Source of the DNA: an uncultured Bacteroidota bacterium | GTDB lineage: Bacteria > Bacteroidota > Bacteroidia > Chitinophagales > Chitinophagaceae | DNA length: 15,889 nt | Direction of reading: 5' to 3' | Assembly (NCBI GenBank): GCA_938008665.1 | Contig: CALLKA010000115.1 | Coordinates: 1 to 15,889 of the forward strand | Shown: piece by piece, positions 1-6,685 of the stretch | Position numbering within the stretch: position 1 is the first letter of the stretch | Layout: each line of letters starts with the position of its first letter | Program-made: the position numbers and the translations under genes | The notes under the pieces: model-generated | Database searches by the model: none | Told to the model about the DNA's origin: nothing | The model's input: the letters and a program-made list of their open reading frames with translations, nothing else

Positions 1-1508
1 CCATCTGGTGTTGTATTCCTACTTATTTCTATTTCATTAGTCAATGGAACTAGTTTGCCTTTTTCATTCATCCAAACTGCCTTGTTTAAAAGAATTTTAT
101 TATTTCTACCAATAACTAAATGATGTTCTCTTCCGTGCATGATTATGTCTTGCCATCCATCATTATTTATGTCCCCCACTTCAAACTCCCTAAAACTAAA
201 CGAGTCTTCAACACATTCTATGGCTTGTTTCGGAATAAAATTTGCATCTCCATCATTCTCCCATATTTGAATATATCCCCCTGGTTTACCAGATGCAGTT
301 TTACCTTCACTTGCAATTGCAAGATCCATAAATCCATCTTTATTAAAATCGATGTTCTTATTATTTAAAAAATCATCGTGCAATAATAATGAAGTTGCCC
401 ATTTTGAATTTAGTTTATGTGACAGATTTAAATTCAAATCAGTTTTACCAAAATCATTCACATAAATATTGGCTAATAATTTTTCGGCGGTTTCAGGTTT
501 CTTTAATTCAACATTAATTTGACCTGCAATACTTTCATATCCATTCGCAACTGAGCCTACCCCCTTGGTTAACTGAATACTCTCAATCCAAGGACCTGCA
601 ATTGAGTTCAAGCCTAAAATGGTACCCAATCCCCTGGGGCCAGGTAAATTTTCGACGGTTAGCTGTGTGTAAATGCCGCTTAAACCTAATAATTGTATTT
701 GCTTGGAACCAGTTACGGCATCATTAAAGGAAACATCCACCGAGGGGTTGGTTTCAAAACTTTCACTAAGGTTGCAACAGGCTGCTTTTAATAATTCTGT
801 TCCTGTCATTACTTGTGTACGAATGGTACTCGATAAAGGAATAAAACTGCCCACATTTCTGCTAAACACCGTTACCTCATTCAACTGATTTTTAGCCGCT
901 AATACAACCTTAAAATCATTTACATTTTCAATGGTAATGGTATCTGATTTAAATCCAACATAACTAATAACTAGTTTTTTGATTGGATTCATACTTATTT
1001 TAAAAACGCCAAAACTATCCGTGCGGACCCCGGCATTTGTTCCAGCCCAATATACGCTTGCGTTCATGAAGGGTTCAAACTTGCCATTATTACTTTCCTG
1101 CAATACAACACCCGTAATTTGAGCTGTGTCATTTTTTTCTTTCGGATGATCATCATGATGGGTTTCCAATTCTCTGTAATGACAACAATCAGGTAAATCT
1201 TGATAAATAAAATCTTTGGCTTTTTTATTATCTAAATCATGTCCTACTGCAATAATGGTATTTTCAATTTTATCTAAAGAGATTTTTTTTGTGTCAAATT
1301 GAATGGACAATAATTTAGAATCAACATCCCATATGGCTTTGCTAATCCCCTTAATTTTTAGTGCATCTTCAATTCGTCCTTTACACATTTCGCATGCACC
1401 AAATACCTTAAATGTAGTGTCTGTATAATTTATTTTTTGATCAGCCTGTGCAAATGTATAACTGCTTATTAAAAGACAGATATAACCTATAATATATTTG
1501 AAATTCAT
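1..1508 (-). CDS. TonB-dependent receptor with N-terminal HMA domain, continuing in frame into FG-GAP/VCBS repeats (partial, runs off window start)
   Basis: Manual translation from the ATG at 1508 gives 502 codons without a stop, so the ORF track missed-type limits do not apply and the gene continues beyond base 1. Order: signal peptide (residues 1-20, ending TFAQA); HMA-like metal domain with CxxC (C39, C42, motif GACEMCKGRIEDAL); a Cys pair C108-C109 (LPDCCHYRE) and His-rich linker; carboxypeptidase-like beta-sandwich (about 127-215); TonB plug (about 220-355, with VENLPGPRGLGTI and GYESIAGQINVELKKP); first barrel strands (NIYVNDFGKTDLNLNLS, KWATSLLLHDDFLNN). From about residue 387 the sequence becomes FG-GAP/VCBS: two Ca-binding-like loops, D387-D395 (DFNKDGFMD) and D446-D454 (DINNDGWQD), about 59 residues apart, separated by GGYIQIWENDGDANF. 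The first part matches the receptors that sit beside HYC_CC_PP proteins and are linked to copper uptake or sensing; an outer-membrane location is inferred. The second part belongs to a different secreted-protein family. See findings on whether this is an assembly chimera. Confidence 0.85.
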   Translation of the reverse strand, partial: MNFKYIIGYICLLISSYTFAQADQKINYTDTTFKVFGACEMCKGRIEDALKIKGISKAIWDVDSKLLSIQFDTKKISLDKIENTIIAVGHDLDNKKAKDFIYQDLPDCCHYRELETHHDDHPKEKNDTAQITGVVLQESNNGKFEPFMNASVYWAGTNAGVRTDSFGVFKISMNPIKKLVISYVGFKSDTITIENVNDFKVVLAAKNQLNEVTVFSRNVGSFIPLSSTIRTQVMTGTELLKAACCNLSESFETNPSVDVSFNDAVTGSKQIQLLGLSGIYTQLTVENLPGPRGLGTILGLNSIAGPWIESIQLTKGVGSVANGYESIAGQINVELKKPETAEKLLANIYVNDFGKTDLNLNLSHKLNSKWATSLLLHDDFLNNKNIDFNKDGFMDLAIASEGKTASGKPGGYIQIWENDGDANFIPKQAIECVEDSFSFREFEVGDINNDGWQDIIMHGREHHLVIGRNNKILLNKAVWMNEKGKLVPLTNEIEISRNTTPD

Positions 1509-1580
1509 TTTATCTAGTTTAAATTTTTTAATCAATGAAGCATCCTTAAAAAAAGGAAGGCTACCCTCAGATTAAAATAT

Positions 1581-1985
1581 CTAAATTAGAAAGCTACAGT
1601 CTGCAATGTAAATGGGCACACCCAATAGATCAGGCGGTGCATGACTATAATAGGAATGATTTGAATTATTTGAAACTACAATAGAAACAGTTTCAAAATT
1701 ACTACTATTAGGCAGAAGCGCTATTTGATGATCAACACTAAAAAAGCTATTTACAATATTTTGATCATCTACATTCTTAATTAATTTTTTGGAATCATGG
1801 CAGCATCCCTTTCCCTGTTTCTTGGATTTTTCCATACCACATTTATCGCATTTTTTTGTGGTATTGCTCACTAAACTCATACTAGTTCCTGCAAGCTTTC
1901 CCATACAATAATGCATGTTTACCATTACACCCGAAGAGGTAATAATAAAAATAAAAGAAAGTAAGTATAGGAATAGTTTTTTCAT
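1581..1985 (-). CDS. HYC_CC_PP family protein, small exported Cys/His protein
   Basis: The 134-residue protein has the three signatures that name this family: HYC at 25-27 (MHYCMGK), a Cys-rich middle (C46, C49, then C61-C62 in GCCHDS), and APP near the C-terminus (HAPPDLLGVPIY, 115-126). An N-terminal hydrophobic segment (residues 3-22) should export or anchor it. The family's biochemical role is not established to my knowledge; the Cys/His content and its usual position next to copper-type TonB receptors suggest metal binding in the periplasm. The gene ends 72 bases upstream of the receptor start on the same strand, so co-transcription is likely. A longer frame to 1994 exists only with a TTG start; the ATG at 1985, followed directly by MKKLFLYLL, is preferred. 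Confidence 0.85.
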   Translation of the reverse strand: MKKLFLYLLSFIFIITSSGVMVNMHYCMGKLAGTSMSLVSNTTKKCDKCGMEKSKKQGKGCCHDSKKLIKNVDDQNIVNSFFSVDHQIALLPNSSNFETVSIVVSNNSNHSYYSHAPPDLLGVPIYIADCSFLI

Positions 1986-1991
1986 CAAGGA

Positions 1992-1999
1992 CAAAGATA
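1992..1999 (-). promoter_or_regulatory. Possible Bacteroidota -7 box (TATCTTTG) just upstream of the HYC_CC_PP gene
   Basis: The minus strand reads TATCTTTG, an exact match to the TAnnTTTG -7 consensus of Bacteroidota. I see no good TTG -33 element at the usual distance. The predicted transcription start would fall almost on the ATG at 1985, implying a leaderless message, so chance occurrence in AT-rich DNA is quite possible. Confidence 0.3.
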
Positions 2000-2049
2000 A
2001 TTAATTATTATACATGTGGCTTTATATCTGCACTATATGACCAAACTCA

Positions 2050-2547
2050 TTATAAGGTTTCAACCACTTTGCCGCAGGAAAGCATTTTGCTGCCATAATA
2101 AGGATTTTTGACCTTATTTTCCAAACTTAACCAATTGGCGCCTTTACCCTTGTTCGCCATTGGACAAAACTGATAATACACTGGAACTTCGGTTTTAGCT
2201 TCCTTAACAAGTAGATACATATTAGTTGATAGTGTAACGAATTGATCTCTTTGAGCACTAATATCATTAGACGTTTGAATTAACTTAGCTGCATTAATTA
2301 ATTCATTGGATATTTTGCCCCATGTGTTATTTGTGGCAGTATTTAAGTCGGCCGTATTCACAGCTGACAAAGCTTTCACTAAAGTAGTTGCATTTAAAAC
2401 AGCTTGTTCATTACTAGTTGCTACTAATGCATCTTTAAGTCCTATGTAGGCATTCACGACTGACTTAATGGATGTATTTTTCTGGCTGTAGCCAAAAGAA
2501 AACATGCAAAGAAATATTACTGAAAAGAAAATTTTATTGAATTTCAT
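2050..2547 (-). CDS. DUF3347 domain periplasmic protein
   Basis: This 165-residue protein has a signal peptide (residues 1-21, ending FGYSQ), a helical middle (about 25-115) and the diagnostic C-terminal DUF3347 signature: YYQFCPMANKGKGANWLS (124-141) then NPYYGSKMLSCGKV (148-161). C128, M130, M155 and C158 are plausible soft-metal ligands; DUF3347 is found fused to or near CusB-type metal efflux adaptors in Bacteroidota, so a role in copper or silver handling is inferred from family and neighbours, not shown here. It lies 64 bases upstream of the HYC_CC_PP start on the same strand and is probably part of the same unit. The ATG at 2547 is the only sensible start because it leads straight into the signal peptide. 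Confidence 0.85.
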   Translation of the reverse strand: MKFNKIFFSVIFLCMFSFGYSQKNTSIKSVVNAYIGLKDALVATSNEQAVLNATTLVKALSAVNTADLNTATNNTWGKISNELINAAKLIQTSNDISAQRDQFVTLSTNMYLLVKEAKTEVPVYYQFCPMANKGKGANWLSLENKVKNPYYGSKMLSCGKVVETL

Positions 2548-2578
2548 AATGGTAAATGTTAGCTTATTATAAGTAAAG

Positions 2579-3232
2579 TTAAATTGAAAATATGGTATTT
2601 AAATTATGTATTTGTGTTTTAACAGCATCTTGTTTTTTAGCAACTAAAATCATTTTCTCAGCCAATAACCCAACTGGCATGGGTTTTTGCTTCATTAACA
2701 AACCCAACTTATTTAAAACGTTGATAATGAGTATACTTATTTTTTCAACTGGTCTTAACTTGGAAGGCTGGCGTTGTAAAATTCCAGGCCTAAAAATATG
2801 GATCTGTTTAAAGGATAATTTTTGTACATCCGCATCTAACTTCCCTTTAGTTTTAGGATAAAAGAAAAAACTTTTTTCATTAGCTCCATAGGAAGAAACT
2901 AAAATATAGGTATTAACCCCATTATCACTTGCAGCTTTTGCTACTTGATATTGATAGGTATAATCTATCTTAAATTGATTTGCTTTTGTTTTAGCCACCC
3001 TTAAAGTAGTTCCTAAGGTGGAGAACAAAACGTCGCCTTTCACAAGGTGCGACCAAGTAATGGTATTATCAAAATCAACAATATGAACCTGAAGTTTAGG
3101 ATTTGCTAAATCAATTGCACGTCTTGTTAACACCACCACGCTACTAAAATAGGGGTCATTTAATAATTGGATTAGTAATTCCGATCCTGTGGCACCAGTG
3201 GCACCAATTAAAATTGCAATTTTATTACTCAT
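2579..3232 (-). CDS. NAD(P)-binding short-chain-type oxidoreductase (NAD-epimerase/Htatip2-like)
   Basis: The 217-residue protein opens with a Rossmann-fold dinucleotide site, ILIGATGATGSELLIQLL (GxxGxxG), followed by VVVLTRR at the end of the second strand. Later come a VSSYGA strand and YPKTKGKLD, which supplies the Tyr-xxx-Lys pair of the extended SDR/NmrA/Htatip2 type, then HIFRPGIL. Length fits the single-domain members of this superfamily (about 210-230). It is soluble, with no signal peptide; the substrate cannot be inferred. An in-frame extension to 3268 uses TTG and adds a non-family peptide, so the ATG at 3232, two residues before the first beta strand, is chosen. It ends 31 bases before the DUF3347 gene on the same strand and could be in that operon, although no metal link is evident. 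Confidence 0.85.
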   Translation of the reverse strand: MSNKIAILIGATGATGSELLIQLLNDPYFSSVVVLTRRAIDLANPKLQVHIVDFDNTITWSHLVKGDVLFSTLGTTLRVAKTKANQFKIDYTYQYQVAKAASDNGVNTYILVSSYGANEKSFFFYPKTKGKLDADVQKLSFKQIHIFRPGILQRQPSKLRPVEKISILIINVLNKLGLLMKQKPMPVGLLAEKMILVAKKQDAVKTQIHNLNTIFSI

Positions 3233-3399
3233 AATTAAACATAAAGGTAAATCACAAATAACATACAATCCATTGAAATTATCATTGCGCCGTTTAAAAT
3301 AATATAACCCAAATGTTGATGAATAGCTACATTAAAGTCTATTTTTATTTAACAAAATAAATGATTAGGCCCCATTCCATTCACCTAAAACACATTAAA

Positions 3400-4644
3400 A
3401 TGAAAAATAATATTCTAGCCCAAATCGACAACCCAGTACAACTCGAAAAGTTATATAGAGAAAATAATACTGAATTTAAGAAGCAGTTTAATGAGATATA
3501 CCCTAATTATAAAGACAATTTAGGATTACAAATTTGGAATGAGCGGTTAAATTTCGAAGGTGAAAAAATAGCATTGGGCAGTAAAAATGAAATATTGGCT
3601 GTAATTGTGTTCATATTAGTAGGTGGGCTTGTCGCTAACATACCCAATATAACAGGTATCAATGAAGAATCATTTTTCGCAAAAAATGTTGCACTCCTTG
3701 TATTTTCTATTTTAAGTACCTATTTTATCTGGAGACAGCAAATTAATTTAAACAAAATATTATTCCCAGTAATAGCGATTGTAATATCCGCTATATATAT
3801 CAATTTAATTCCAGATTTTAATAAAAGTGATTCGGCAATGTTAGTTCAAATTCACTTACCATTGTTATTATGGAGTATACTTGGTTATGTATATATTGGA
3901 GCTAGCTTAAAAAATAATACTAAAAAGATTGAATTTTTAAAATTCAATGGCGACTTAATTATTATGTGCGCAATTATATTATTATCCTGTATGGTATTTA
4001 GTGTAATCACTTTTGGATTATTTGAACTAATTAATATTAAAATTGAAGAATTTTATTTTAGATATTTTGCCATTTGGTGGATTGCAGCTGTACCAATGAC
4101 TGCCACCTACTTATTGCAAAATAATCCCCAATTAATAAATAAGGTTTCTCCTATTATAGCAAAAATATTTACACCATTGGTGTTTATTAATTTGTTGGTT
4201 TATTTAACAGCGGTTATTTATACAGGCAAATACCCCTACAATGACAGAAACTTACTTTTGGTTTTTAATGTATTATTAATAGGCGTTATGGCTTTGATTC
4301 TGTTTTCGGTGGCTGAAACTGGCAAAAACAACAAAGGACTTTTTAATTTATTTTTATTGTTTGCGCTATCCTTTTTAACCATCATCATTAATAGTATCGC
4401 TCTTGCGGCTATTAGTTATAGAATTCTTGAATTTGGTATCACCCCTAACAGAATTGCGGTTTTAGGCGGAAATATCTTAATTTTTATACACCTGTTAATG
4501 GTCTCTTATAAATTATTTAAAACTGTTCGAGGTAAAGCCGAAATAGAAGCAGTGGAAACTAGCATTGCCACGTATTTACCTGTATATAGCATATGGACTG
4601 CAATCATTATTTTTGTTTTACCATTTATTTTTAATTTTAAATAG
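3400..4644 (+). CDS. Polytopic integral membrane protein, DUF4153-like
   Basis: About 414 residues from the ATG at 3400. The first 60 residues are soluble and charged (LEKLYRENNTEFKKQFNEIYP); the rest consists of roughly ten or more hydrophobic segments with short loops, ending with YLPVYSIWTAIIIFVLPFIFNF. The segment EFGITPNRIAVLGGNILIFIH near the end resembles the conserved ITPNR region of DUF4153 membrane proteins; I assign the family tentatively and no function is known to me. An ATG at 3361 is also in frame (427 residues), but its extra peptide MIRPHSIHLKHIK is short, basic and unlike the rest, whereas MKNNILAQIDNPVQLEK looks like a natural beginning. It is the first gene of a plus-strand cluster, followed by the acetyltransferase after 21 bases, and is divergent from the oxidoreductase gene. 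Confidence 0.75.
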   Translation: MKNNILAQIDNPVQLEKLYRENNTEFKKQFNEIYPNYKDNLGLQIWNERLNFEGEKIALGSKNEILAVIVFILVGGLVANIPNITGINEESFFAKNVALLVFSILSTYFIWRQQINLNKILFPVIAIVISAIYINLIPDFNKSDSAMLVQIHLPLLLWSILGYVYIGASLKNNTKKIEFLKFNGDLIIMCAIILLSCMVFSVITFGLFELINIKIEEFYFRYFAIWWIAAVPMTATYLLQNNPQLINKVSPIIAKIFTPLVFINLLVYLTAVIYTGKYPYNDRNLLLVFNVLLIGVMALILFSVAETGKNNKGLFNLFLLFALSFLTIIINSIALAAISYRILEFGITPNRIAVLGGNILIFIHLLMVSYKLFKTVRGKAEIEAVETSIATYLPVYSIWTAIIIFVLPFIFNFK

Positions 4645-4665
4645 TAAATCAAATTTATTTAGCGA

Positions 4666-5211
4666 ATGTCAAACATCACACTGAAAAAAGTAAGTATTGA
4701 CGATGTAGTACCATTACAAAAAATTGGGATTACCACTTTTTCTGAAACATTTAGGGAATATAATACCCCCGAAAACCTAAATAAATATTTGGCTGAAAGT
4801 TTTTCAATTGAAAAACTAAGTTCTGAAATAAATAATACGCATTCAGAATTTTATTTGGCGCTCGATGATGATAAGGATGATACAAATGCAATTGGTTATT
4901 TAAAAGTAAACTTTGGCGAATCTCAAACTGAATTGAAAGATAGTAAGTCATTCGAAATAGAGCGTATATACGTTTTAAGGGAATACCAAGGCAAAAATGT
5001 AGGACAACTACTTTATCAAAAAGCCTTAGCAATCGCCCAACAAAATAATGTTGATTACATTTGGTTAGGCGTTTGGGAGAATAATAAAAGAGCCATCAAT
5101 TTTTATAAAAAAAATGGCTTTATTACATTTGATACCCATATTTTTAAATTGGGTGATGAGCAGCAAACAGATTTTATGATGAAACTTGAGTTAGTATCTT
5201 GCAATGAATAA
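4666..5211 (+). CDS. GNAT family N-acetyltransferase, PaiA-like (possible polyamine acetyltransferase)
   Basis: The 181-residue protein carries the GNAT acetyl-CoA site: IERIYVLREYQGKNVGQLLYQKAL (98-121), with Q108-G109-K110-N111-V112-G113 as the pyrophosphate loop (Asn replaces the more common Gly). Motif B follows: YIWLGVWENNKRAINFYKKNGF (131-152). The ending HIFKLGDEQQTD (158-169) and the start TTFSETFREYNTPENLNKYL resemble Bacillus subtilis PaiA, which acetylates spermidine and spermine; I recognise this from memory of the family, so substrate is inferred. Cytosolic, about the usual length (170-180). The stop overlaps the start of the next gene by 8 bases (ATGAATAA), a typical translational-coupling arrangement. 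Confidence 0.88.
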   Translation: MSNITLKKVSIDDVVPLQKIGITTFSETFREYNTPENLNKYLAESFSIEKLSSEINNTHSEFYLALDDDKDDTNAIGYLKVNFGESQTELKDSKSFEIERIYVLREYQGKNVGQLLYQKALAIAQQNNVDYIWLGVWENNKRAINFYKKNGFITFDTHIFKLGDEQQTDFMMKLELVSCNE

Positions 5212-5842
5212 GGAAGTTGACATATACTTAGCTAAAGCAAAGAAATGGAAAAAGGAAATGCTCTTTTTAAGAGAGATACTATTAGCATGTCAATTAGAGG
5301 AAGAAATAAAATGGGGAATACCCTGTTACACTATCAATAAAGGGATTGTTGTAATAATTCAAGCATTTAAAAATCATTGTGATCTTGGTTTTTTTAAGGG
5401 TGCATTGTTACAGGACAAAACTGGAATTTTAATTAAAGCAGGTGAGAATACGCAAGCTTCTAGGCAAATGAGGTTCACGGATATAAAAGAGATTGAAAAG
5501 CAATCAAAAATTATCAAATCCTTTATTAAAGAAGCGATAGCCCTAGAAAAAAACGGAATAAAATATACAGGGGAATCAAAAGCTGAACCAATATTCGTTG
5601 TAGAATTACAACAAATATTTAAAAAAGATGCAGCGTTAAAAAAAGCTTTTGAATCATTGACGCCAGGTAGACAAAGAGGTTATTTAATTCATTTTTCAGG
5701 TGCCAAACAATCTGAAACTAGAATTGCACGCATTCACAAACAAGCTTCTAAAATAATGTGTGGTAAAGGCATGAATGACTGCACTTGTGGACTTTCAAAA
5801 AGAATGCCCAACTGCGATGGATCGCATAATAAATTGAAATGA
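5204..5842 (+). CDS. YdeI/OmdA-family protein (DUF1801 domain) with C-terminal CDGSH iron-sulfur motif
   Basis: Of 212 residues, about 10-110 match the DUF1801 fold (KMLFLREIL-like start, EEEIKWGIPCYTI, HCDLGFFKGALL, SRQMRF). About 135-190 match the C-terminal helical YdeI/OmdA part (ALKKAFESLTPGRQRGYLIHFSGAKQSETR..RI, ending MCGKGMND). Ordinary YdeI proteins stop about there; this one adds CTCGLSKRMPNCDGSH (193-208). That fits the CDGSH signature C-x-C-x2-S-x3-P-x-C-D-G-S-H exactly, with C193, C195, C204 and H208 as the predicted 2Fe-2S ligands. The biochemical role of YdeI is not settled; the family is described as bacteriocin-protection/OmpD-associated. Cytosolic, no signal peptide. Start ATG at 5204 lies inside the end of the acetyltransferase gene, implying coupled translation. 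Confidence 0.88.
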   Translation: MNKEVDIYLAKAKKWKKEMLFLREILLACQLEEEIKWGIPCYTINKGIVVIIQAFKNHCDLGFFKGALLQDKTGILIKAGENTQASRQMRFTDIKEIEKQSKIIKSFIKEAIALEKNGIKYTGESKAEPIFVVELQQIFKKDAALKKAFESLTPGRQRGYLIHFSGAKQSETRIARIHKQASKIMCGKGMNDCTCGLSKRMPNCDGSHNKLK

Positions 5843-5880
5843 TTTTTCAACTAATTTATGTTATAATTTAGCGTCATTAT

Positions 5881-6639
5881 ATGGACTTAGAAACCGCATT
5901 TCATTTTTCTGGTACTGAATGGATACTCATCATTCTCGCTGCATTTATTATTGGCTTAACCAAAGGTGGCGTAAAAGGTGTTGATATGCTCAGTGTCACC
6001 ATCATGGCAATTGTTTTTGGAAGCAAAAGCTCGACCGGTATTGTACTTCCCCTTTTATGTTTTGCTGATATTGCAGCCGTAGCCTATTATAAAAGGCATG
6101 TGCAATGGAAGTATTTTTGGAAAATCACACCATGGATGGCACTGGGTGTGCTGTTGGGTGTTTATTTTGGAAAAGAGATGAATGAGGTGATGTTTAAAAA
6201 AGTGATGGCGATAATAATATTAATCACCATTGGCATTTTATTATACATGGAATATCGAAAATCAAAAGAGATACCAAAAAACCGATTATTTGCAGCTAGT
6301 ACCGGATTGGCTGCAGGGTTTACCACTATGATTGGAAATTTAGCTGGTGCTTTTTCCAATTTATACTTTTTAGCAATGCGTGTTTCTAAAAACGATTTTA
6401 TTGGAACAGGTGCTTGGATATTTTTATTTATGAATTTGTTTAAACTTCCATTTCAAATTTTTTATTGGAAAAACATAACCCCTACCTCAATCAAATTGGA
6501 CCTATTACTTGTCCCTGCCTTAGCCATTGGCTTTATTGCAGGCGTATTATTAGTTAAAAAAATACAAGATGAGCAATACCGAAAACTAGTAATCGTATTA
6601 ACCTTGATAGGTTCTGTAATTATGTTATTGAAGAGTTAA
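5881..6639 (+). CDS. TauE/SafE (TSUP) family membrane permease
   Basis: The 252-residue protein has about eight predicted membrane segments in two related halves. The first holds AAFIIGLTKGGVKGVDMLSVTIMAIVFG and VLPLLCFADIAAVAYYKRHVQW; the second holds AAGFTTMIGNLAGAFSNLYFLAMRVSKNDFIGTGAWIFLFMNLFKLPFQI. These are the conserved helix pairs of the TSUP family, whose members move sulfite, sulfoacetate, sulfolactate and other organic anions across the inner membrane. Length (about 250) is normal. The substrate cannot be read from sequence and no sulfur-metabolism gene is nearby. It starts 38 bases after the YdeI stop, without an obvious terminator, so it probably belongs to the same transcript. 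It converges on the GH3 gene, with only 46 bases between the two stops. Confidence 0.9.
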   Translation: MDLETAFHFSGTEWILIILAAFIIGLTKGGVKGVDMLSVTIMAIVFGSKSSTGIVLPLLCFADIAAVAYYKRHVQWKYFWKITPWMALGVLLGVYFGKEMNEVMFKKVMAIIILITIGILLYMEYRKSKEIPKNRLFAASTGLAAGFTTMIGNLAGAFSNLYFLAMRVSKNDFIGTGAWIFLFMNLFKLPFQIFYWKNITPTSIKLDLLLVPALAIGFIAGVLLVKKIQDEQYRKLVIVLTLIGSVIMLLKS

Positions 6640-6685
6640 GCATATAAATAATGGTTCATTAAATATTCTTACCTATACTAATGTT

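Noticed and set aside
120..888. Plus-strand open frames at 120-368 and 673-888
   Set aside because: They lie opposite the TonB/FG-GAP gene, which gives a continuous recognisable protein; the plus-strand peptides have no domain or export signal.
1986..1994. Longer HYC_CC_PP start at 1994
   Set aside because: The codon is TTG and adds only three residues before MKKLFLYLL; the ATG at 1985 is the natural start.
3233..3268. Longer start of the NAD(P)-binding protein at 3268
   Set aside because: It is a TTG codon and the added peptide precedes the beta strand that normally begins the Rossmann fold.
4751..5032. Minus-strand frame of 93 residues inside the acetyltransferase gene
   Set aside because: It is a shadow of a clear GNAT gene with no recognisable features of its own.
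5855..5880. A TATAAT-like box upstream of the TSUP gene
   Set aside because: Bacteroidota promoters use TAnnTTTG with TTG about 20 bases upstream; no such pair is present here and AT-rich DNA gives TATAAT by chance.
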